A DNA stretch of 11,357 nt from Desulfurivibrio alkaliphilus. GTDB lineage: Bacteria; Desulfobacterota; Desulfobulbia; Desulfobulbales; Desulfurivibrionaceae. The notes beneath the pieces are model-generated. The model searched no databases, was not told the DNA's origin, and worked only from the letters and a program-made list of their open reading frames with translations. The position numbers and the translations under genes are program-made. The first letter of the stretch is position 1. Each line of letters opens with the position of its first letter. The stretch lies in assembly GCA_011048585.1 (NCBI GenBank), contig DSDS01000134.1, forward strand, positions 1-11,357, written 5' to 3'. This document shows, in pieces, positions 6,142 to 11,357 of this stretch.

Positions 6142-6309
6142 CTAGTTAATTTTTTCCGCTTCGTCAATGAGCATGATGGGGATTTGGTCCCGGATCTTGA
6201 AGAGCAGGGCGCAGGTCTCGCAGATCAGCCCGTCCTCCTGCTCATTGAGCCGGACCGGACCTTTACATTTGGGGCAGGCCAGGATGGCCAGTAGTTCCTG
6301 GTTGATCAT
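6142..6309 (-). CDS. Trm112-family small zinc-ribbon protein
   Basis: A 55-aa protein starting MINQELLAILACPKCKGP. It carries the Trm112/YcaR signature: LLAILACPxC near the N-terminus, a second pair in ICETCALLFKI, and the hallmark IRDQIPIMLIDEA at the end. Cys12, Cys15, Cys30 and Cys33 would bind zinc. In eukaryotes and archaea Trm112 is the obligate partner and activator of several SAM-dependent methyltransferases; the bacterial homologues are less well understood. The ATG overlaps the cysK stop (ATGA, 309/306), so it is translationally coupled to cysK and belongs to the metX-metW-cysK operon. MetW, a methyltransferase-fold protein, is encoded in the same operon and is an obvious candidate partner (inference). 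Confidence 0.9.
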   Translation of the reverse strand: MINQELLAILACPKCKGPVRLNEQEDGLICETCALLFKIRDQIPIMLIDEAEKIN

Positions 6310-7247
6310 GATTGGGCCTCGAACATGGGGGTACTGAGGTAGCGTTCGCCGGTGTCGCAGATCACGGTGACGATCTGCTTGCTCTTGAACTCCGGCAGTT
6401 CGGCCGCCTGCATGGCGGCAAATACGTTGGCTCCCGAGGAGATTCCGCAGAGAACTCCCTCCTGGTCCGCCAGCAGCCTGGCGGTGGCCAGGGCCTGTTC
6501 GTTACCTACCTGGATAATCCGGTCGATAACGCTGGTGTTGAGAATCGAGGGAATAAAGCCGGCGCCGATCCCCTGGATCTTGTGCGGCCCGGGTTTGCCG
6601 CCGGAGAGCACCGGCGAGTCGGCGGGTTCCACCGCCAGGGCCTGGAAGCCGGGCTTACGGGCCTTGATTACCTCGCCCACCCCGGTGATGGTGCCGCCGG
6701 TTCCCACTCCGGCCACAAACAGGTCGATTCCCCCGGCGGTGTCCCGCCAGATCTCTTCGGCGGTGGTGCGGCGGTGAATTTCCGGATTGGCGGGGTTGCT
6801 GAACTGGTTGGGCATAAAACTGTCGGGGGTGGTCGCCGCCAGTTCTTCCGCCCTGGCGATGGCCCCCTTCATCCCCTCGGGACCGGGAGTCAACACCAGT
6901 TCGGCGCCGAAATGCTTAAGCAGAGCCCGCCGCTCCAGGCTCATGGTCTCCGGCATGGTCAGAATCAGCCGCCGGCCGGCGGCGGCGCAAAACATGGCCA
7001 GGGCGATGCCGGTATTGCCGCTAGTGGGCTCAATCACCACGGTGCCGGGCCGCAGTTTGCCGCTGGCCGCCGCCGCCGCCAGCATCGCCTTGGCGATCCG
7101 ATCCTTGACGCTGAAGGCGGGGTTACGTGACTCCATCTTCACCAGAATCTCCGCCCCGCAGCGGGCGCTTAGTTTTTCAAGCCGCAGCAGGGGGGTCTCG
7201 CCCACCAGGCCGGCTATTCCGTCCGCGACCTTCTCGCGTTCACTCAT
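6306..7247 (-). CDS. cysK: Cysteine synthase (O-acetylserine sulfhydrylase), PLP-dependent
   Basis: A 313-aa fold-type II PLP enzyme of the CysK/CysM family, normal length. It makes L-cysteine from O-acetylserine and sulfide. The PLP lysine is Lys48 in NPAFSVKDR. TSGNTGIAL is the substrate loop, GTGGTITGVGEV the phosphate-binding glycine loop, and SSGANVFAA the C-terminal serine motif. IQGIGAGFIPSIL fits CysK better than CysM. ATG 7247 shares one base with the metW stop (TGATG) and has AGGAG eight bases upstream; GTG 7250 is an alternative adding one residue. The stop overlaps the Trm112 start. Its place beside metX/metW joins cysteine and methionine supply in one operon. O-phosphoserine or another acceptor cannot be excluded from sequence. 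Confidence 0.92.
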   Translation of the reverse strand: MSEREKVADGIAGLVGETPLLRLEKLSARCGAEILVKMESRNPAFSVKDRIAKAMLAAAAASGKLRPGTVVIEPTSGNTGIALAMFCAAAGRRLILTMPETMSLERRALLKHFGAELVLTPGPEGMKGAIARAEELAATTPDSFMPNQFSNPANPEIHRRTTAEEIWRDTAGGIDLFVAGVGTGGTITGVGEVIKARKPGFQALAVEPADSPVLSGGKPGPHKIQGIGAGFIPSILNTSVIDRIIQVGNEQALATARLLADQEGVLCGISSGANVFAAMQAAELPEFKSKQIVTVICDTGERYLSTPMFEAQS

Positions 7248-7897
7248 CACTTCTTCTCCTTTTTCTTGGCCAGCATAAAGATACCGTAGGTGGCACGCAG
7301 ATTGGGCAGCAGCCGGACCACATTACCGTGGTGGTCGTGGTGGTCGGTGTTGATCGCCGTTTCCCGCACGATCCGCCAGCCCATTTTTTTAACGAACCGG
7401 CGAAAGTCGATGATGGCGATCACCCTGATATTGGGGGTGTTATACCATTCAAAGGGCAACTGTTTGGAGAGCGGGGCCCGGCCCTGCCAAACCAGTTGCC
7501 AGCGATTTTTCCAGTGGGTGAAGTTGGGGAAACTGACCACCACCCGGCGGCCGATGGTCAGCAGGGAGTTGAGCAGTTGGGCCGGGGCGTAAACCTGCTG
7601 CAGGGTCTGGCTCAGAATCACGTAATCAAAGGTGTTTTCGGCGTAATCCTGCACCTCTTCGGTGATATCTCCCTGCAGGACGCTGAGCCCCTTCTCGATG
7701 CAGCGCAGGACCTTGGCCTCCACCATCTCGATGCCGGTCCCCCGCACCCCTTTTTGCTGTTTCAGGCAGTGGAGCAGATCCCCCTCGCCGCAGCCCAGGT
7801 CCAGAACCTTGCTGCCGGGTTCGATCCAGGAAGCGATCACCGAAAGATCAAAACGCATCGCCGGGGAGGTGTCGGCGGATTTAAAATCTGCTTTCAT
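7247..7897 (-). CDS. metW: MetW, methionine biosynthesis protein with methyltransferase fold
   Basis: A 216-aa protein with the MetW pattern: MRFDLSVIASWI, then the SAM-binding motif VLDLGCGEGDLL (Asp33, GCGEG 35-39), later FDYVILSQTLQQV, FPNFTHWKNRWQL and LPFEWYNTPNIR. MetW is nearly always encoded right after metX; work in several bacteria indicates that it associates with MetX and promotes homoserine acylation. The ATG (7897) lies inside the 3' end of metX, overlapping by 17 bp, with no clear Shine-Dalgarno site, so translation probably depends on metX. The stop TGA overlaps the start region of cysK. The His-rich stretch NTDHHDHHG (about 185-193) is a local oddity. Whether it methylates anything is unknown. 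Confidence 0.93.
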   Translation of the reverse strand: MKADFKSADTSPAMRFDLSVIASWIEPGSKVLDLGCGEGDLLHCLKQQKGVRGTGIEMVEAKVLRCIEKGLSVLQGDITEEVQDYAENTFDYVILSQTLQQVYAPAQLLNSLLTIGRRVVVSFPNFTHWKNRWQLVWQGRAPLSKQLPFEWYNTPNIRVIAIIDFRRFVKKMGWRIVRETAINTDHHDHHGNVVRLLPNLRATYGIFMLAKKKEKK

Positions 7898-9056
7898 CGC
7901 GGGTTTGTTCCAGGAAATTGCCGATCAGGCTGCTTAACCGCTTGTTGGGGATCAGAAAGGCGTCGTGGCCGCAATCGGCCTTGATTTCACAGAAACTGAC
8001 GTTGAGACCGTTTTTCTTCAGGGCCCGCACCAGCTCCTTGGACTGGTAGGTGGGGTAGAGCCAGTCCGAGGTGAAGGAGACCACCAGGAAGCGGGAGCGG
8101 GCCGTGGCGAAGGCCTCCACCGCCGAGCCGGCTCCGCCCCGCCGCTCCAGATCAAAATAATCGGCCGCCTTGGTTACGTAAAGAAAGGAGTTGGCGTCGA
8201 AGCGGGCCACAAACTTGTTGCCCTGATGGCGCAGGTAGCTCTCCACCTCAAAGTCGATATCGAATTGAAAGGAGAAGGCCTCCTTCCCCTGGAGTCGGCG
8301 GCCGAACTTGCGCCGCATCGCCTCGTCGGAGAGATAGGTGACATGGCCGATCATCCGGGCCACCGCCAGGCCGGTATCGGGCTTGGGGCCGCCGTAGTAG
8401 TGACCCTTGTTCCAGTTGGGATCGGTCATGATCGCCTGGCGGGCGATCTCGTTGAAGGCGATGGCCAGGGCCGAGTGGCGCATGGTGGTGGCTAAAGCGA
8501 TCACCCCGGCCACCCGGTCGGGATAGCGCAGGCTCCACTCCAGGGCCTGCATCCCCCCCAAAGAGCCGCCCACCACCGCCAGCAGTTTCTCCACCCCCAG
8601 GTGATCCAGCAGTTTGCGCTGGACCGCGACCATGTCCCCCACCGTGACCACCGGAAAATCCAGGCCGTAGGGTTGGCCGGTGGCGGGGTTGGTGGAACTG
8701 GGGCCGGTGGTGCCGCCGCAACTGCCCAGGATGCTGGCGCAGATTACAAAATAGCGGTCGGTGTCGATCCCCTTGCCCGGCCCCACCATATTCTCCCACC
8801 AGCCGGGCTTGGTGTCGGCCTTGCTGTAGTAGCCGGCCACGTGGCAGTCGCCGGAGAGGGCGTGCAGGACCAGCACCGCGTTGTCCTTGGCGGGGGAAAG
8901 TTGGCCATAGGTCTCATAGGCTACCGTTACCGGGCCGATTTTGGCGCCACTCTCCAGGACCAAGGACTGGTTGACTCCGCCCCCGAAGGTGTAAAATTTT
9001 TTTTCCACGATGCCCACGGAAACATCGTCGGCGTCTCGGGCGCTGTATTCACTCAT
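7881..9056 (-). CDS. metX: Homoserine O-acyltransferase (MetX)
   Basis: A 391-aa alpha/beta-hydrolase of normal MetX size. It acylates L-homoserine, usually with acetyl-CoA, as the first committed step to methionine; some MetX enzymes use succinyl-CoA and the sequence alone does not settle which. The catalytic triad is visible: Ser165 in GGSLGGMQALEW, Asp331 in SDWLYP and His364 in CGHDAFL. Other family blocks are VAYETYGQL, NAVLVLHALSGD, GSCGGTTGPSS and FVARFDANSFLY. ATG 9056 lies 24 bp after the HTH gene stop, with only a weak ribosome-binding site (GGA about 12 bases upstream), which suggests coupling to the upstream gene. It is followed by metW with a 17 bp overlap. Confidence 0.95.
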   Translation of the reverse strand: MSEYSARDADDVSVGIVEKKFYTFGGGVNQSLVLESGAKIGPVTVAYETYGQLSPAKDNAVLVLHALSGDCHVAGYYSKADTKPGWWENMVGPGKGIDTDRYFVICASILGSCGGTTGPSSTNPATGQPYGLDFPVVTVGDMVAVQRKLLDHLGVEKLLAVVGGSLGGMQALEWSLRYPDRVAGVIALATTMRHSALAIAFNEIARQAIMTDPNWNKGHYYGGPKPDTGLAVARMIGHVTYLSDEAMRRKFGRRLQGKEAFSFQFDIDFEVESYLRHQGNKFVARFDANSFLYVTKAADYFDLERRGGAGSAVEAFATARSRFLVVSFTSDWLYPTYQSKELVRALKKNGLNVSFCEIKADCGHDAFLIPNKRLSSLIGNFLEQTRDESRF

Positions 9057-9080
9057 TGCGGTCGTATCCGGAAATTTTAC

Positions 9081-9458
9081 CTAGAGCAGCGGCTTCATCA
9101 CTTCACATTCCTTGCAGACCACCATCTTCTCCTTCCAGTTTTTGTGGGCGTTGCATTCGCAGATGGTACCGTTGATAAACCAGCACATCTTGCCGGCCCG
9201 AAACTCCCAGGCCGGGCAGTTACGCTTGCGGGAGGGGGGGCATTTCTTGATGGTCCAGCAGGCCCTGGGCGGCTTCTCGTGCAGTTCGCGCTGGCGGGAG
9301 ACCAGGAAATACATCTGACGTTCCACATGGGGTGGTATGGAGCGCCAACCCTGCTCGTAGCTGTGGATCGCCTTGATGGAGGTTCCCAGTAGCTCGGAGA
9401 TCTCCTTCTGGGTTTTTTGCAGTTTTTTCCTGATTTTGAAAAAATCGCTGCTCTCCAT
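9081..9458 (-). CDS. XRE-type HTH protein with a C-terminal eight-cysteine (two-CW type) domain
   Basis: A 125-aa protein. Residues about 8-57 form an XRE-like helix-turn-helix (KTQKEISELLGTSIKAIHSY with EQGWRSIPP). Residues 67-118 hold eight cysteines (67, 73, 81, 92, 100, 102, 115, 118) in CW..KC, NCPAWEF, MCWF.NGTICEC and VVCKEC. That layout is the one I know as a 'two-CW' domain in deltaproteobacteria, of unknown ligand: zinc, iron-sulfur or a redox disulfide are all possible. AGGTGA sits just before ATG 9458. It is the first gene of the run leading into metX with only 24 bp between them, so it is probably a regulator of sulfur amino-acid genes, or autoregulatory (inference). Confidence 0.8.
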   Translation of the reverse strand: MESSDFFKIRKKLQKTQKEISELLGTSIKAIHSYEQGWRSIPPHVERQMYFLVSRQRELHEKPPRACWTIKKCPPSRKRNCPAWEFRAGKMCWFINGTICECNAHKNWKEKMVVCKECEVMKPLL

Positions 9459-9647
9459 GATTCACCTCATGATAATTCGCTGGGGTTGAGGCCGGATTTA
9501 CCGCCGCCCGGCCGTTTATAACTGTTTTGGTCCGTCGGTGGGCCGCCATGACATGGTGGTAGCTGGAGTTTCGCTCGGCGGTGGGCCTAATATACCACTT
9601 GTGGGGCAAGAAAGAAGCAATATTCGGTCAGTCGATCATCGGGGAGG
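9459..9647. promoter_or_regulatory. Intergenic leader of the HTH-metX-metW-cysK operon with two inverted repeats
   Basis: This is the only sizeable gap upstream of the reverse-strand operon, so its promoter and operator should be here. It contains GGCCGG (9490-9495) with CCGGCC (9508-9513) around 12 bases, 32 bp from the HTH start. It also contains CCGCCA (9543-9548, after GG/CC) paired with TGGTGG (9554-9559) around TGACA, one G.T pair. A TATATT lies at about 9590-9595 on the reverse strand but lacks a well-spaced -35. No known SAM or other riboswitch fold is recognisable. Confidence 0.4.
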
Positions 9648-11186
9648 CTATTTTTTGAACTCCAGGCGGCGGTATTGCACCGCTTCCGCCACGTGGGCGG
9701 TGGCCAGATCGGCGGTGCCGGCCAGATCGGCGATGGTGCGGGCAATCTTTAGAATTCGGTGATAGGCCCGGGCGGAAAGGCCGAAACGGCGCACCGCTTC
9801 TTCCAGCAGCCGGTGGGCGGCCGGGTCCACCCGGCAGTGGCGCTCCAGGTCGCGGGGAGTCATCCGGCTGTTGTGGAAGGCGGTCTTGCGGCGGGAAAAA
9901 CGGCGGCGTTGGATGGCGTGGGCCGCCTCCACCCGTTTGCGGATAGTGGCCGAAGATTCCCCGGGGGCGTGGTCGGTTATCTCCTGGAACTTGACCGGGG
10001 TCACCTCCAGGTAGAGATCGATCCGGTCCAGCAGCGGACCGGAGAGGCGGTGGCGGTAGCGCTGGATCTGGGCCGGGGTGCAGTGGCACTCATGCTGCTC
10101 GTTTCCGGGGTAATGGCCGCAGGGACAGGGGTTGAGGGCCGCCACCAGCATGAAGTCGGCCGGGAAAATCAGGCTCTGCCGGGAGCGGGCGATGGTGACC
10201 CGGCCATCCTCCAGGGGTTGGCGCAGGCTTTCCAGCACATTCTTGCGAAACTCCGGCAACTCATCCAGGAACAACACCCCCTTGTGGGCCAGGGAAACCT
10301 GGCCGGGCCGGGGCCATTGGCCACCACCGCCGATCAGCCCGGCGTCGGAGATGGTGTGATGGGGGGCGCGAAAGGGGCGTCGGCGCAGCAGCCCGAAGCC
10401 CGGGTCCAGCTCGCCGGCCACACTGTAGATCCGAGTGGTTTCCAGGGCCTCCTCGAAGGAGAGCTCGGGCATGATGGTGGGCAGGCGGCGGGCCAACATG
10501 GTCTTGCCGGTCCCGGGAGGGCCCTGGAGCAGAATGTTGTGTTGGCCGGCGGCGGCGATCTCCAGGGCCCGTTTAACATACTCCTGGCCCCGGACTTCGG
10601 CGAAATCCACCTCGTAATCGGGTCGCTCCGCCCCCGGGGACTCCGGTTCCGGCGGCGGGGGCAACTCAGGTTCGCGCAGGCCCCGCAGGATATCCACCGC
10701 CTCCCCCAGGGAGGAGACCGCAGCCAGCTTGATTCCGGCAACCATCATCGCTTCCGCGGCGTTGGCCCGGGGGACCATTACCGTCGCCACCCCGGCCTGG
10801 CGAGCGGCTAGCACCATGGGCAGCACCCCGGGGGTGGGGCGCAGGGTGCCATCCAGAGAGAGTTCGCCGATCAGGCACCAGGGGGCGATTTGAGTTGGGG
10901 AGATCAGTTCGGCGGCGGCGAGAATCCCCACCGCGATGGGGAGATCATAGCCGGTCCCCGCCTTTTTCAGATCGGCCGGGGCCAGGTTGATGGTGATTCG
11001 CCGGTTGGGGAACTCGTAGCCGCTGTTGCGGATCGCTGCCCGGACCCGCTCCTTGCTCTCCCGGACCGCTCCTTCGGCCAGGCCGACGGTGGTGAAAACC
11101 GGCAGCCCCTTGGCGATATCCACCTCCACATCCACCAGCAGCCCTTCCACCCCCACCACCGCCCCGCTTTTCACCCTGGCCAGCAT
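9648..11186 (-). CDS. YifB/ComM family Mg-chelatase-like AAA+ ATPase
   Basis: A 512-aa protein of the usual YifB/ComM length. The N-terminal half (about 1-165) is the Lon-protease-like fold of this family (LPVFTTVGLAEGAVRESKER, FPNRRITINLAPADLKK, YDLPIAVGILAA). The AAA+ module follows, with Walker A GPPGTGKT (Lys228), Walker B VLFLDELPEF (Asp308, Glu309) and GPLLDRIDL as the arginine/sensor block. NPCPCGHYPG..HECHC is the family's cysteine motif, and the end is the Mg-chelatase C domain (LSARAYHRILKIARTIADL). In ComM such proteins are hexameric helicases that promote branch migration during natural transformation. The start ATG 11186 follows GGAGAAGGG. A proline/glutamate-rich linker lies at about 172-195. 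It is separated from the next gene by 189 bp. Confidence 0.94.
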   Translation of the reverse strand: MLARVKSGAVVGVEGLLVDVEVDIAKGLPVFTTVGLAEGAVRESKERVRAAIRNSGYEFPNRRITINLAPADLKKAGTGYDLPIAVGILAAAELISPTQIAPWCLIGELSLDGTLRPTPGVLPMVLAARQAGVATVMVPRANAAEAMMVAGIKLAAVSSLGEAVDILRGLREPELPPPPEPESPGAERPDYEVDFAEVRGQEYVKRALEIAAAGQHNILLQGPPGTGKTMLARRLPTIMPELSFEEALETTRIYSVAGELDPGFGLLRRRPFRAPHHTISDAGLIGGGGQWPRPGQVSLAHKGVLFLDELPEFRKNVLESLRQPLEDGRVTIARSRQSLIFPADFMLVAALNPCPCGHYPGNEQHECHCTPAQIQRYRHRLSGPLLDRIDLYLEVTPVKFQEITDHAPGESSATIRKRVEAAHAIQRRRFSRRKTAFHNSRMTPRDLERHCRVDPAAHRLLEEAVRRFGLSARAYHRILKIARTIADLAGTADLATAHVAEAVQYRRLEFKK

Positions 11187-11249
11187 ACTTTCCCTTCTCC
11201 ATTATCGTATCCGTTCACCATGGTCAACAACTTGTCGATCTAACGGGCT

Positions 11250-11357
11250 GTAATCGTTCAGCAGTGCCGCAGGTTCGGGCAAGCGGCCAAGCGCCGCGTA
11301 CCCCGTGTACGTAAGCCTGGCTGATCGCCCGAAGATGCGGTGCTGCTGAACGATTAC
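11250..11357. repeat. 108-bp near-perfect palindrome at the right edge
   Basis: GTAATCGTTCAGCAG (11250-11264) is the exact reverse complement of the last 15 bases (11343-11357). Pairing continues inward with few mismatches: CCGCA/TGCGG (11267-11271), TTCGGGC/GCCCGAA (11274-11280), GGCCA with TGGCT-type pairs (11284-11289), and a terminal CGTAC/GTACG hairpin (11297-11301 with 11307-11311, loop CCCGT). The whole block can fold into one long stem. No protein-coding frame is apparent. It lies 64 bp upstream of yifB. It looks like a dispersed palindromic repeat, MITE end or structured-RNA unit; the right flank is outside the window. Confidence 0.75.

Noticed and set aside
5267..6145. Long plus-strand open frames opposite dnaE (for example 292 and 328 codons)
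   Set aside because: They are antisense to a clearly conserved polymerase gene, rich in Gly/His/Gln as expected from reverse reading of GC-rich codons, and match no family I know.
5796..6167. Separate minus-strand gene upstream of dnaE start
   Set aside because: Frame is out of phase with dnaE, lies mostly within its PHP domain, and the 5' part is intergenic; no domain seen.
9575..9640. Sigma-70 promoter around TATATT on the reverse strand
   Set aside because: The only TTGCCC-like -35 is nine bases away; other hexamers are poor. Only noted inside the intergenic entry.
11187..11249. Small gene upstream of yifB
   Set aside because: No start with ribosome-binding site and no conserved peptide in the 63 bases; it is probably the promoter region.

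Overview
The window looks like a chromosomal segment of a GC-rich Gram-negative bacterium. The coding style, the metX-metW-cysK-Trm112-dnaE arrangement and a cysteine-rich 'two-CW' regulator suggest a deltaproteobacterium (Desulfobacterota, perhaps Desulfobulbales/Desulfurivibrio-like). That placement is inference. Nothing in the window gives a direct taxonomic marker.

Positions 1-2510 are a mosaic accessory region made of toxin-antitoxin (TA) genes and repeat debris. It starts inside a TnpB gene (IS200/IS605 family). The right end of that element, with two strong hairpins of the presumed omega/reRNA, stops exactly inside a vapC toxin gene (368-513, reverse strand), which also carries a frameshift. 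Its Phd/YefM antitoxin partner (510-743) is still intact. Next comes a DUF2442 gene tightly bracketed by two imperfect copies of a GGGGTCAGG-type repeat. An intact vapBC-type pair (1159-1802) follows, with twin TGATATCA operator palindromes upstream. After it lies a forward-strand fossil in which the N-terminal half of a ribbon-helix-helix antitoxin has been joined in frame to a PIN toxin lacking its first third. Then come a possible fragment of a DUF4143-type ATPase C-terminus and three 11-bp tandem repeats.

Positions 2519-9458 form a tightly packed reverse-strand gene run. In transcription order it holds an XRE-type HTH protein with an eight-cysteine tail, metX, metW (17 bp overlap), cysK (1 bp or 4 bp overlap, depending on start), a 55-aa Trm112-family zinc protein (4 bp overlap) and dnaE (DNA polymerase III alpha). 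MetX/MetW activate homoserine for methionine synthesis and CysK makes cysteine, so the front half is a sulfur amino-acid operon whose probable regulator is its first gene. Trm112-like proteins are known partners of SAM methyltransferases, and MetW is such a fold. DnaE is full length, keeps its polymerase aspartates and a QxxLF clamp-binding motif, and has an unusually complete set of PHP metal ligands.

Positions 9648-11186 encode a YifB/ComM-type Mg-chelatase-like AAA+ ATPase, reverse strand. The window ends in a 108-bp near-perfect palindrome (11250-11357) that looks like a dispersed palindromic repeat or a strong structured-RNA element. I found no rRNA, tRNA or CRISPR array.
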